Below are positions 18,082 through 27,355 of a DNA stretch of 59,710 nt, one piece after another. A model generated the notes under the pieces. The model saw nothing but the letters and a program-made list of their open reading frames with translations. It was not told the DNA's origin and did not search any database. Every line of letters starts with the position of its first letter. The first letter of the stretch is position 1. This stretch comes from Candidatus Rokuibacteriota bacterium (lineage in GTDB: Bacteria > Methylomirabilota > Methylomirabilia > Rokubacteriales > CSP1-6). Location: NCBI GenBank assembly GCA_023249095.1, contig JAHFDK010000014.1, positions 1 to 59,710 of the forward strand. Direction: 5' to 3'. The position numbers and the translations under genes are program-made.

Positions 18082-19515
18082 ATGCGCCGGACCAAGATCG
18101 TCTGCACGATCGGTCCCGCGAGCCGCAGCATCGCCGAGCTCGATCGCTTGGTTGGAGCTGGCCTGGACGTCGCCCGCCTCAACTTCTCGCATGGCACGCA
18201 CGACGAGCATGCGGAGGTTCTCCGGCGGCTCCGTGAGGGCGAGGCGCGATGGGGCCGCCCGGTCGCCATCCTTCAGGATTTGCAGGGGCCGAAGATCAGA
18301 CTGGGAACGTTCGGCCCGGGTGGGGGCGGCCGCGTCGACCTCGAGGCGGGCCGGACGTTCACCCTCTACGCCCGTCCGGTCGAGGGCACCGCGGAGCGGG
18401 CGTCGCTCACCCATCCGGAGTATTTGAAAGACCTGCGGCCCGACGACGAGATCTGGATGGACGACGGGATGATCCAGCTCCGCGTCGAAGCGGTGTCGCC
18501 GGGCGACGTGCGGTGCCGCGTGGTCGTCGGCGGCCGCATCAGCGATCACAAAGGGCTCTCGCTGCCGCGGGTCACGCTGCCGGTGTCCTGCCTGACGTCG
18601 AAGGACCGCGACGACCTGCGCTTCGGTCTCCGCCAGGGGGTGGACTTCATCGCGGTCTCGTTCGTCCGGTCGGCCGACGACATCGAAGAGGTGCGGAGCT
18701 TTCTGCGGGCCGAGGCCGCCGGGGACCTGCCGATCGTCGCGAAGCTCGAGCGTCACGAGATCCTCGGCAATCTCCCGGGCATCTTGAACAAGGTGGACGC
18801 GGTCATGGTCGCGCGCGGCGACCTCGGCGTCGACGTGCCGATCGAGGACGTGCCCCATATCCAGAAGGAGATCATTCGCCAGGCGCGCGACGCGAAGGTC
18901 CCGGTGATCGTCGCGACCCAGATGCTGGAGTCGATGGTCACGCATTTGCGGCCCACGCGCGCCGAGGTCTCGGACGTTTCGACGGCGATCTTCGACGGCG
19001 CCGACGCGATCATGCTGTCCGCCGAGACCGCCACCGGGCGGTATCCCGGCGAGGCGGTCTCCGTCATGGCGCGGATCGCCGAGCGCGCCGACGGCGCGAT
19101 GCTGGCCGTCGAACGGGAGCGGCGGCGGCGCCCGGGCGGGAGCTTCCAGGAGGCCATCTCCGACGCGGCGGCGACGGCGGCGCATGTGCTCGGCGCGCGC
19201 GCCATCGTGGCGTTCACCGAGTCGGGCTTCTCGGCCCGCCTCATCTCTCAGGCCCGGCCGGGCGTGCCGATCATTGCGCTGACGCCGTTCGTCGAGGTCC
19301 AGCGGCGGCTGGCGCTTTCGTGGGGTGTCTCCTCCCGTCTGATCCGAAAGGTCGAGACGACCGACGAGATGATCGAGGAGGTCGAAGCGACGCTGCTGAG
19401 CAACGGCTCGGTGCGCCCCAACGACGTGATCGTCATCATCTCCGGATCGCCCATGTGGGTCCGGGGAACGACGAATCTATTGAAGCTCCACCGGGTGGGC
19501 GAGCGCCGCGCGTGA
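18082..19515 (+). CDS. pyk: Pyruvate kinase
   Basis: The 477-residue protein has the whole pyruvate kinase pattern: RRTKIVCTIGPASRS at the N-terminus, LDVARLNFSHGTHDEH, DLQGPKIRLG, the B-domain, FIAVSFVRSADDIEEV, the active-site segment AVMVARGDLGVDVP (the family ARGDLG), VATQMLESM and a C-terminal allosteric domain. It converts phosphoenolpyruvate and ADP to pyruvate and ATP. The central catalytic Lys falls in IVAKLERHEIL. It starts 3 bp after uvrA, and its TGA overlaps the GTG start of the sensor kinase (GTGA). Confidence 0.97.
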   Translation: MRRTKIVCTIGPASRSIAELDRLVGAGLDVARLNFSHGTHDEHAEVLRRLREGEARWGRPVAILQDLQGPKIRLGTFGPGGGGRVDLEAGRTFTLYARPVEGTAERASLTHPEYLKDLRPDDEIWMDDGMIQLRVEAVSPGDVRCRVVVGGRISDHKGLSLPRVTLPVSCLTSKDRDDLRFGLRQGVDFIAVSFVRSADDIEEVRSFLRAEAAGDLPIVAKLERHEILGNLPGILNKVDAVMVARGDLGVDVPIEDVPHIQKEIIRQARDAKVPVIVATQMLESMVTHLRPTRAEVSDVSTAIFDGADAIMLSAETATGRYPGEAVSVMARIAERADGAMLAVERERRRRPGGSFQEAISDAAATAAHVLGARAIVAFTESGFSARLISQARPGVPIIALTPFVEVQRRLALSWGVSSRLIRKVETTDEMIEEVEATLLSNGSVRPNDVIVIISGSPMWVRGTTNLLKLHRVGERRA

Positions 19516-22500
19516 GGGTCGCGCTCGGGCGCCCGGCCGTCCGCCGCGTGGTCCCGGTGCTGATCGGCCTCGTCCTGCTCTGGTTCGTCGCGGGCATCTT
19601 CCTGGCGCGCACGCTCGCCGCGCGACACGACACCGCCGCCACCGCCACGCTCGCGTCCGTTCGAACGATCGTCGCGGCGGCGCTCGAGGAGGTGCGCCGC
19701 GAAGCGTCGCTCCTGGCCCAGGATCCGGCCATCGTCGAGGGTGCGAGCCGGAGTGACTGGGCCACCCTCGTGCGCGGCGCGTGGCCCCGGATTCTGGCGC
19801 TGACGCAGGAGCGCCGCGCCGACCTGCTGCTGATCGTGGACGCGAGCGGCGCTCCGCTCGTCCAGGTGCCGGCCGCACGGCACGTCGCCGCGGCGGCGGT
19901 CGCTCGACCTCCCGAGGCCGTCGCGCGGCTTGCCGTCATCGACGAGCGGCCCTACGTGCTCGGGATCGCGCCGATGCCCGCCGGTCTGGTGATCGTCGGG
20001 CGGCGCTTCGAGTCGCTCGCCGGAGCGGTCGCGCGCCTGCCATCGCGCCCTGCGGTCGTGGTGGTGGCGGGCGATCGAGCCCTCGGCTCCACATTGCCCG
20101 GCGCGCCCCCGCTCGGCTGGGACACCGCGGTGCGGGCCGGGCAGATCACGATCAGCGGGGAGCTCTGGTTCGCACGTCAGCTCGGCGAGGCCGACGGCGG
20201 TCTCTGGGCGCTCGTCTCGGCGCGGGAGCAGCGCCGGGAGAGCAGCCAGCTCTGGTTCTGGTGGGCGGTCTCGCTGTCGGCGGCCGGCGCCACCGCCGTT
20301 GGGATCGCAGCGGTTTCTGGATCGGAGCGTGGGGACGGAGCAACGGAGGGTGGCCCGAGACCGACACGACCGCGAGAGGCGCCCGCGGCCGGACGCGAGA
20401 CGTCCGAGGCCGGACGCGAAGCGTCCGACAACCGCCGGAGTCGGGAGCTCGAAGCGCTGCACGCGGTCGTGGTGGCGACCGGCAGCGGCGACGATCTGGC
20501 CCTCACCGCCGAGCGGACGCTCGAGGTCGTGTGCGGCGTCGCGGGGATCCCCTTCGGAGGTGTGTTCCGGTTCGACCGGGCAACCCAGACGCTCGTCCTC
20601 ACCGCCCACCGTGGTCTCCTGCCCGACGACGTCGAGCGCTTGCGTGTCCGCTCGCTCGACCAGAGCCACGTCGGCGAAGTGATCCGCAGCGGCCGGCCGG
20701 TCGTGACCGATCTCACGGCCTCCCGCGTGCTGGCGCCCGACGTCGTCGAGCGCGTGCAGGCCGGCGGCTACCGAACTCAGCTCGGGCTGCCGATTCCGGT
20801 GAACGGCGAGACATGGGGCGTCATGGCTCTCATCACGCGAGAGGCCAGGACCTTCGATGCTGATGAGCTGACGCTGCTTCAGGCGGTCGCGCACCAGGTG
20901 GGACAGGCGGTGGCGCGCACCGCGCTCCTGGCCGAGGGCCGGGAGCAGAGTCGTCGCCTCGAGACACTCGCGCGTCTGGCGCAGACGCTGACCGCCACGC
21001 TGTCGCTCGACGAGGTGTTCCGCCGCGTGGTCGATGCGGCGGTCGAGCTGTTCGGGTCGAGCACTGCGCAGCTCTGGCTCGTGGACGACGACGACCGCCA
21101 CGTCTCGCTGCGGGCGGCCGCGGGGATCCCGTCGTCGGAAGGCGTCGAGCGCCTGCGCGTTGGAGAAGGGCTCGTCGGGCTGGTCGTGGCGACCCGCGAG
21201 CCGCTGACGGCGGTCGACGCGCTTCGGGACCCGCGGGCGCGCGACGTCGAGCGGGTCCGCGCCGAAGGCGTGGTCAGCGTCGGAATCGTGCCACTTCAGC
21301 TGGGCGAACGGGTGCTGGGCGTTCTGGCCATCGGCGTACGGGCCCGGCACGAATACACCGCCGAGGAGCTGCGGCTCCTCGGCTTCCTCGCCTCGCACGC
21401 GGCGAACGCGATCAACAACGCCCAGCTCTATCGCGAATCGACCCGGCAAGCGCAGCGCATGAGCGCGCTGACCGACCTGGTGCGTCTGGTGTCCGAGACC
21501 CTCGACTTCGACCCCGCCGCGCAACGCGTCGCCGACAGCGTGTGCTCGTTGCTCGGGGCCCGGGCCTCGTGCCTCTACCGGATCGACTCGGCCTCCGACG
21601 CTCTCGTCGCGTTCGCGACCTCGAGGGACGCCGACCAGCTCTTCCAGTGGCAGCCGGTGCTGCCGAGCGGCACCGGGATCGCCGGGCTCGCCGTAAGCCA
21701 GCGCTGTTCGGTCGCTTCGGCCGACGTGCTGGCCGATTCTCGCATCACGTACACCGATGATATTCGTGCCCGTGTCGCGCAGGAGACGTACCGCTCCCTG
21801 CTCGCCGTTCCGCTGCTTGTGCAGGGACGAATGTTTGGCGCGCTCGCCGTCAGTGATCGCGTCGGACGCGTCTTCGATGAGTCTGAGATCCGCCTCGCGC
21901 AAGCGTTCGCCGATCAGGCCGCGCTGGCGCTGGAGAACGCGCGGCTCTACACGGAGGCGACGCGCCGACGGCTCGAAGCGGAAGAGCTGGCCCGGCTTGC
22001 GCGGAAGCTGACCGAGAGCCTCGATCCGCGAGCGGTCGGCGATCAGATCGCCGAGAGCGTGCTCGCGCTCTTCCAGGTGCGGTCGTCCGTGCTGCGATTG
22101 CTGCAGCCCGACGGGTCGCTGGTGACCCTGGCGCGCGGGGGCCGCCGCCGTGAGTCTTCGCCGCTCGGGGCCGTGCTGCCCGCGGGCGTCGGAGCGTCCG
22201 GGCTGGCGGCGGTCGAGGGTCGACCCGTGGCGTCGGCCGACGTCTTCAACGACCCGGAGATCGTCCTGAGCGAAGAGGTCGCGGAGGCGATGCGGCGCGC
22301 CGGCGACGGTGCGCTGCTGGCGGTGCCGCTCCGGGCGAAGGGCCGGATCATCGGCACGCTGTCGCTGGGGGATGCGTCCGGCCGGGTTTTTTCCGAGGCG
22401 GAGGTCGGGCTGCTCCAGGCCTTCGGCGACCAGGCGGCGCTCGCGCTCGAGAACGCCCGCCTCTTCTCGCTCGAGACGGCCCGTCGGGGGCAGATCGCGG

Positions 22501-24632
22501 CCCTCGCCGAGGCCGAACGCGAGTTCGCCCCCGAGCTCGACCCCGACCGTCTTCTCACGCTGGTCGTCGAACGCGCCACGCGGCTCTTCGACGCCCACGG
22601 CGTCATCTACCTCGTGGACGCGGACGGCGGGCTGGCGCCGCGCGCCTGGACGCGGGACGGCGGGTTCGAGGACCTCGCCGTCGCGTTCGGGCACGGCGTG
22701 GTCGGCGGCTGCGCCGAGCAGCGCCGCGGACTCATCGTCAACGACTACGCGGCGTCGCGTTTCGCCCTGCGCAAGTGGGTCGACATGGGCGTGCGCCGCG
22801 CGATGGCGTTCCCGCTCAGCGTGCAGGAACGGCTGCTCGGCGTCATCGCGATGAATCGCACCAGCCCCGCCGCCGCACCATTTCTCGACGAAGACCTGGC
22901 GGTTCTGGAGAGCTTCGCCGCCCGCGCGGCCATCGCCCTCGAGAACGCGCGACTCTACGCGCAGAACCGGCAGCAGGTCGAGGAGCTCTCGGTGCTCTAC
23001 GAGCTATCGCGGGCGGTCACCGGCCAGCTCGATCGCGCAACGCTGCTCGAGGCCATCCGGGCCCAGGTCGCCCGCATCCTCGACGCCGCCAACATGGCCA
23101 TCGTGCTCCTCGACGACGAGCGGCGGGACCTCGAGGTGGTGCTTCGTACCGTGGACGGTGCGCGCGACATGCGGACGCCCCTCCGATACCCGAGCCACGC
23201 GGGACTGATGTCGGTCGTGCTCGTGACGGGCGAGGCGGTCCTGACGGAGGACTACATCGCCGAGTGCGCGCGTCGCGGCGTCGAGCCCGTGGCGACCTTC
23301 GCACACCCGCGACACTGGCTCGGCGTCCCGATGAAGGCCGGGGACACGGTGATCGGCGTTCTGACGTTGCGGAGCGCGGACAGGGCATTCACCGAAGCCG
23401 ACGAGCGGCTGTTGACGAACATCGCCGATCTCGCCGCGCTGTCGCTGCGCAACGCGCGCCTCTTCGAGGAGCGCACACGCGCGTATGGCGAGCTGGCCGC
23501 GGCGCAGGACCAGCTCGTGCGCACGGAGAAGCTCCGCGCGCTCGGCGAGATGGCCTCGGGGGTGGCTCACGACTTCAACAACCTGCTCGCGTCGATCCTG
23601 GGACGGGCCCAGCTCACGCTCCAGCGAGTTCAAGATCCGCAGCTTCGCAAGTGGATCCAGGTCATCGAGCGCGCCGCCCTGGACGGCGCGCAGACCGTCC
23701 GCCGACTGCAGGAGTTTACGCGGATCCGCCGAGATCAGCAGCGTTTCGTCGCGGTCGACCTCAACGAGGTCGTGCGTGGCGCGCTCGAGATCACCCAGTC
23801 GCGCTGGCGGGAGGAGACGCGCAGCCGGGGCGTCGCGGTCGACGTGCAGACCTCGTTCGCGAGCCTGCCGCCGGTGGCGGGCGATCCCGCCGAGCTGCGC
23901 GAGGCGATGACCAATCTCATCCTGAACGCGGTGGACGCCATGCCGACGGGCGGCACCCTGACGCTGACCACGGCCGTCGAGAACAACGAGGTCGTGGTGA
24001 CGGTGGCCGACTCCGGCGTCGGCATCCCTGAGGCCATCCGGGGCAAGATCTTCGACCCGTTCTTCACCACGAAGGGACCGCAGGGCACCGGGCTCGGACT
24101 CTCGATGACGTACGGGATCCTCTCCCGTCACGGCGGGCGCATCACGGTCGAGAGCCCCGTCGGGCGCGGCACCGTGTTCCGCCTGACCTTTGCGCCTGGG
24201 GAAGCCTCCGACCTGGACGGGCCAGCCCCGGCACCCGAGCCCACCCCGCTTGGCGTCTCGCTGCGGTGCCTGGTCGTCGACGACGAGGAAGAGGTTGGTA
24301 CGGTGCTCGGCGACGTCCTGACGACGGGAGGCCATCGGGTCGTGGTGCTCACCGACGGAGGCGAGGCGATCGCGCGATTCCGCGCGGAGCCCTTCGATCT
24401 GGTGTTCACCGACCTGGCGATGCCGCGGGTCTCGGGCTGGCAGGTGGCGCAGGCGGTCAAGGAGATCGCGCCCGCGGTGCCGGTCGTCCTCGTCACCGGC
24501 TTCGGCGTCGAGCTGTCAGCGGAGGAGCGCCAGATCCACGGCGTAGACCTGGTGGTGGTGAAGCCGTTGAAGATCCAAGACGTCCTGGACGTCGTTGCGC
24601 GCGTGGCCCGCCGGCGCGCTCGGCAGACCTGA
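19512..24632 (+). CDS. Hybrid sensor histidine kinase with six GAF domains and a C-terminal receiver
   Basis: The GTG at 19512 overlaps the pyruvate kinase stop and gives 1706 residues. The order is a first membrane helix (VLIGLVLLWFVAGIFLA), an extracytoplasmic sensor region to about residue 245, and a second helix (WFWWAVSLSAAGATAVGIAA). Six GAF domains follow at about 325-475, 482-640, 650-815, 827-990, 993-1150 and 1159-1325, several ending in the repeated linker ALENARLY/F. Next come a HisKA domain with His1353 (VAHDFNNLLAS), an HATPase (DSGVGIPEAIRGKIFDPFFT, GTGLGLSMTYGIL) and a receiver domain with phospho-acceptor Asp1634 (FTDLAMPRVSGWQ). The GAF array probably arose by duplication. 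Ligands are unknown, and no partner response regulator is adjacent. Confidence 0.95.
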   Translation: MRVALGRPAVRRVVPVLIGLVLLWFVAGIFLARTLAARHDTAATATLASVRTIVAAALEEVRREASLLAQDPAIVEGASRSDWATLVRGAWPRILALTQERRADLLLIVDASGAPLVQVPAARHVAAAAVARPPEAVARLAVIDERPYVLGIAPMPAGLVIVGRRFESLAGAVARLPSRPAVVVVAGDRALGSTLPGAPPLGWDTAVRAGQITISGELWFARQLGEADGGLWALVSAREQRRESSQLWFWWAVSLSAAGATAVGIAAVSGSERGDGATEGGPRPTRPREAPAAGRETSEAGREASDNRRSRELEALHAVVVATGSGDDLALTAERTLEVVCGVAGIPFGGVFRFDRATQTLVLTAHRGLLPDDVERLRVRSLDQSHVGEVIRSGRPVVTDLTASRVLAPDVVERVQAGGYRTQLGLPIPVNGETWGVMALITREARTFDADELTLLQAVAHQVGQAVARTALLAEGREQSRRLETLARLAQTLTATLSLDEVFRRVVDAAVELFGSSTAQLWLVDDDDRHVSLRAAAGIPSSEGVERLRVGEGLVGLVVATREPLTAVDALRDPRARDVERVRAEGVVSVGIVPLQLGERVLGVLAIGVRARHEYTAEELRLLGFLASHAANAINNAQLYRESTRQAQRMSALTDLVRLVSETLDFDPAAQRVADSVCSLLGARASCLYRIDSASDALVAFATSRDADQLFQWQPVLPSGTGIAGLAVSQRCSVASADVLADSRITYTDDIRARVAQETYRSLLAVPLLVQGRMFGALAVSDRVGRVFDESEIRLAQAFADQAALALENARLYTEATRRRLEAEELARLARKLTESLDPRAVGDQIAESVLALFQVRSSVLRLLQPDGSLVTLARGGRRRESSPLGAVLPAGVGASGLAAVEGRPVASADVFNDPEIVLSEEVAEAMRRAGDGALLAVPLRAKGRIIGTLSLGDASGRVFSEAEVGLLQAFGDQAALALENARLFSLETARRGQIAALAEAEREFAPELDPDRLLTLVVERATRLFDAHGVIYLVDADGGLAPRAWTRDGGFEDLAVAFGHGVVGGCAEQRRGLIVNDYAASRFALRKWVDMGVRRAMAFPLSVQERLLGVIAMNRTSPAAAPFLDEDLAVLESFAARAAIALENARLYAQNRQQVEELSVLYELSRAVTGQLDRATLLEAIRAQVARILDAANMAIVLLDDERRDLEVVLRTVDGARDMRTPLRYPSHAGLMSVVLVTGEAVLTEDYIAECARRGVEPVATFAHPRHWLGVPMKAGDTVIGVLTLRSADRAFTEADERLLTNIADLAALSLRNARLFEERTRAYGELAAAQDQLVRTEKLRALGEMASGVAHDFNNLLASILGRAQLTLQRVQDPQLRKWIQVIERAALDGAQTVRRLQEFTRIRRDQQRFVAVDLNEVVRGALEITQSRWREETRSRGVAVDVQTSFASLPPVAGDPAELREAMTNLILNAVDAMPTGGTLTLTTAVENNEVVVTVADSGVGIPEAIRGKIFDPFFTTKGPQGTGLGLSMTYGILSRHGGRITVESPVGRGTVFRLTFAPGEASDLDGPAPAPEPTPLGVSLRCLVVDDEEEVGTVLGDVLTTGGHRVVVLTDGGEAIARFRAEPFDLVFTDLAMPRVSGWQVAQAVKEIAPAVPVVLVTGFGVELSAEERQIHGVDLVVVKPLKIQDVLDVVARVARRRARQT

Positions 24633-24648
24633 ACGGAGGACGACCGCC

Positions 24649-25437
24649 ATGGACTTCCAGTTCTTGATCCTTGAGCGCCGCGATGGGGTCGCCACGATCA
24701 CGCTCAACCGCCCCGACGCGTTCAACGCGTTGAGTCTCGGCCTCGGCCGGGAGCTCTTCCACGCGGCGCTCGAGGTCGACGAGGACCCGGCGATCCGCTG
24801 CGTCGTGGTGACGGGCGCGGGTCGAGCCTTCTGCGCCGGCGGCGACGTCAAGGACTTCGTCGACAACCTGGAGCGCATCGGCGTGCTCGTCAAGGAGCTG
24901 ACGACCTATCTGCACGGGACCGTGTCCCGATTCTGTCGGAGCGACAAGCCCGTCATCATGGCGGTGAACGGCGTCGCGGCGGGCGGCGGGCTCAGCTTCG
25001 CCCTCTCCGGCGACCTGGTGGTCGCGGCCGAGTCCGCGCGGTTCACGATGGCCTACTCGAAGATCGCCGCCACGCCCGACGGGTCGTCGTCGTACTTTCT
25101 CCCGCGGTTGGTCGGTCTCCGGCGCGCGATGGAGCTCTACTTCACCAACCGCGTGCTCTCGGCGCGCGAAGCCCTGGAGTGGGGGCTGGTGACCCGCGTG
25201 GTGCCCGACGCCGAGCTCGCCACGGCGGTCGCGGCGCTCGCCCGCGAGATGGCCCAGGGACCGTCGAAGGCGTTCGGCGGCGCCAAGCGGCTCTTCCACC
25301 ACTCGACGTGGGAGAGCCTCGAGACGCAGATGGAGCTCGAAGCGCAGGCGATCGCCGCGAGCGGCCACACCGAAGACTTCCGCAACGGCGTGAGCGCGTT
25401 CGCCCGCAAGCAGGCGCCGACCTTCCGCGGACGGTGA
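24649..25437 (+). CDS. Enoyl-CoA hydratase/isomerase family protein
   Basis: The 262-residue crotonase-fold protein contains GVATITLNRPDAFNALS, the oxyanion-hole motif GAGRAFCAGGDVKDF and VNGVAAGGGLSFALSGDLV. The second conserved region reads KIAATPDGSSSYFLPRLVG. An Asp in TPDGSSSY, rather than a hydratase Glu, resembles isomerase-type members such as PaaG. I start it at ATG 24649 behind CGGAGG, 16 bp after the sensor kinase. Specificity is not determined. Confidence 0.9.
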   Translation: MDFQFLILERRDGVATITLNRPDAFNALSLGLGRELFHAALEVDEDPAIRCVVVTGAGRAFCAGGDVKDFVDNLERIGVLVKELTTYLHGTVSRFCRSDKPVIMAVNGVAAGGGLSFALSGDLVVAAESARFTMAYSKIAATPDGSSSYFLPRLVGLRRAMELYFTNRVLSAREALEWGLVTRVVPDAELATAVAALAREMAQGPSKAFGGAKRLFHHSTWESLETQMELEAQAIAASGHTEDFRNGVSAFARKQAPTFRGR

Positions 25438-25460
25438 CGCTGATGCGCGCAGGAGGGGCT

Positions 25461-25724
25461 ATGCTGAACCCAACGGCCTTCGCCAACTCACTCGCGATAC
25501 TGTCGGGCGGGTTCTACATCCTTTTCTATGTCTTGGCGGTGGTCTGGCGAGACGCGTTCCGGTTCCTGTTCAACGCGCAGTTCTTCGGAGCCGACGTCGC
25601 CGCGCTCTTGCCCCAGCAGCTGACCTACGGCGGATTCGTCGGGACCTTCGTCGTCCTGGTCGTGTTCGCGTGGCTCGCCGCCTTCGGCTGGGCGTGGCTC
25701 TACAATCGGCTGGCGGCCTCGTAG
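25461..25724 (+). CDS. Small two-helix membrane protein (DUF5676-like)
   Basis: The 87-residue protein has two hydrophobic helices (LAILSGGFYILFYVLAVVW and the FVGTFVVLVVFAWLAAFGWAW stretch), with a short FRFLFNAQFFGADVA segment between. That layout fits the DUF5676 group of small inner-membrane proteins often found near metal-resistance genes. The ATG at 25461 follows AGGAGGGG. It lies 23 bp after an enoyl-CoA hydratase gene and 81 bp before the selenocysteine glutaredoxin gene. Function unknown. Confidence 0.7.
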   Translation: MLNPTAFANSLAILSGGFYILFYVLAVVWRDAFRFLFNAQFFGADVAALLPQQLTYGGFVGTFVVLVVFAWLAAFGWAWLYNRLAAS

Positions 25725-25805
25725 CGGGGCCGCCTGAGCGCGTCGACCGGCACGGGGACCTCGAGTACAATCTCGATGGCGATCCCCTACTTTGAGGAGA
25801 CTCAC

Positions 25806-26585
25806 ATGACGACCAAGGATGCCGCTCGGGTTTCCAGAACCGCCGTCAGGCTCTACTACCGGCCCGGCTGATCGTCCTGCGCCAAGACGAAGGAGCTCCT
25901 CTCGTCTTGGGGGGTCGAGTTCGACCCGGTCGACGTGCAGGCGTACCCGGAAGGCTACGCCGAGCTCAAGCGGTTGGGGATCGGACGGGTGCCCGCGGTG
26001 ACGGTCGGCGACCGCGCCGCGCACGGATGGAACCCGCCGGCGTACGCCGAGCTGCTCGGCATTCCATACTCAGCGACGGTGAAGCTGTCGCCGACCGAGC
26101 TGGCCAAGCGGCTCGACATCATCCTGGATTCGACGCAGGGGCTCATCCGCGGCGTGCCGGACGAGCACATGGACTGGCGGCCGCCCGAGCGGAATCGGAC
26201 CCTGCGCAACCTCGGCTATCACGTCTTCCGGCTGTCGCTGGCATTCGTGGACGGGATGGACCTCGGCGAGTTCCCGGAGTCCTGGCTGCTGGACCAGGCG
26301 CCCGCCGATCTTCGCGACGGGCCGGCCATCGCGCGCTACGGCGCGCTCGTGCGCGGACGCATCACCGGGTGGTTCGAGGGGGCATCGCCCCGCGAGTTCG
26401 AGCGCGTGATCAAGGTCTACTATGGCCCCCAGTCGGGCCACGACCTGCTCGAGCGCACGACGTGGCACGCCGCACAGCACCTGCGCCAGCTCTACGCCCT
26501 GGCCGAGCGCCTTGTGGTCACGCCGCCGGGACCGATGCCGACCGACGCGTTCGTGGGACTGCCCCTTCCCGACGCTCTCTGGTGA
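25806..26585 (+). CDS. Selenocysteine glutaredoxin-like domain fused to a DinB-like domain, UGA decoded at residue 22
   Basis: From ATG 25806 (GAGGAG upstream) one frame runs 259 residues, interrupted only by TGA at 25869-25871. The N-terminus reads VRLYYRPG-U-SSCAKTKELL, the classic glutaredoxin/ArsC-type redox loop with Sec22 in place of the first Cys (UxxC with Cys25). The fold continues as WGVEFDPVDVQAYPEGY and the cis-Pro strand RLGIGRVPAVTVGD. From about residue 95 the protein becomes a DinB/YfiT-like four-helix domain with histidines (LGYHVFRLSLAF, TTWHAAQHLRQLYAL). A 9-bp perfect stem starts 10 nt after the TGA. TACAAT at 25766-25771 may be the -10. The fusion suggests a thiol- or selenol-dependent transferase; the substrate is unknown. 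The stop overlaps the methyltransferase start. Confidence 0.93.
25882..25910 (+). promoter_or_regulatory. Candidate bacterial SECIS stem-loop (glutaredoxin-DinB)
   Basis: CCAAGACGA (25882-25890) pairs perfectly with TCGTCTTGG (25902-25910) around an 11-nt loop that begins AGG. The stem starts 10 nt and the loop 19 nt after the TGA, with G at the second and third loop positions. This matches the bacterial SECIS design closely and is the strongest of the three in the window. Confidence 0.8.
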
Positions 26586-27352
26586 CGAGGGTCGACTACG
26601 ACCGGAGTCTCTGGCGCGCGTATCGCGCCGGCCGTGCCCTCTCCGAGGACACCGGCCGGCTCTGGATGGACGCGATCGCCCGCCACCTCGGCGGCACGCG
26701 CTCAGGCCTGACGGTCCTCGATCTCGGAGCCGGTACGGGGCGCTTCGCCGTCCTGCTGGCCGATGCGTTCGACGCCCGCGTCGTCGCCGTCGAGCCGTCG
26801 GAGAAGATGCGCGTGGAGGCGGAGCGTCACAGCGCGCATCCGCGAGTTGACCACCGCGCTGGCGCCGCGGAGACGATCCCCGCCGCCGACACCGAGTTCG
26901 ATTTCGCGTTCCTCTCGATGGTCATCCATCACGTCGGGGACGTCGCCGCCTGCGCGCGTGAGCTCCACCGGGTGGTCAAGCCGGGCGGGCTCGTGTTCAT
27001 CCGCAACGTCTTCAGCGGGCGCCTGGACGGTGTGCCTCACTACGCGTTCTTCCCCTCGGCACGCGCCGTCGACGAGAGGCGCCTGCCGACTCTCGAGGCA
27101 GTGCGGCAGGCCTTCGTCGCGCAGGGATTCGAGCTCACGGCCCTCGATACGCTGGTGCAGGAGATCGACCCGAGCCTCACCGCCCACTACGAGCGAATCA
27201 CGCAGCGAGCGCTGTCGACGTTCGAGTTGATCACCGACGCCGAGTTCGAGGAAGGGCTCACCCGGATGCGCCACGCCGCCGCCCGCGAGACCACGCCGAC
27301 TCCCGTCCTCGAAGCCATCGACCTGCTCGTCCTCCGCCGACAAACGACCTGA
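26582..27352 (+). CDS. SAM-dependent methyltransferase (class I)
   Basis: The 256-residue protein carries methyltransferase motif I VLDLGAGTGRFAVLLAD, an acidic residue closing strand 2 (VVAVEPSEKM), motif II-like FDFAFLSMVIHHV and the post-II segment LHRVVKPGGLVFIRN. The pattern is that of UbiE/Methyltransf_11 enzymes acting on small molecules. The GTG start at 26582 overlaps the stop of the selenocysteine glutaredoxin-DinB gene (GTGA), so the two are coupled and may act on the same compound. The substrate is unknown. Confidence 0.9.
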   Translation: MTRVDYDRSLWRAYRAGRALSEDTGRLWMDAIARHLGGTRSGLTVLDLGAGTGRFAVLLADAFDARVVAVEPSEKMRVEAERHSAHPRVDHRAGAAETIPAADTEFDFAFLSMVIHHVGDVAACARELHRVVKPGGLVFIRNVFSGRLDGVPHYAFFPSARAVDERRLPTLEAVRQAFVAQGFELTALDTLVQEIDPSLTAHYERITQRALSTFELITDAEFEEGLTRMRHAAARETTPTPVLEAIDLLVLRRQTT

Positions 27353-27355
27353 CCG

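Noticed and set aside
25935-26585. A stand-alone DinB-type protein starting at 25935
   Set aside because: Its first 50 residues are the second half of a glutaredoxin fold whose first half lies in the same frame just upstream of the TGA.
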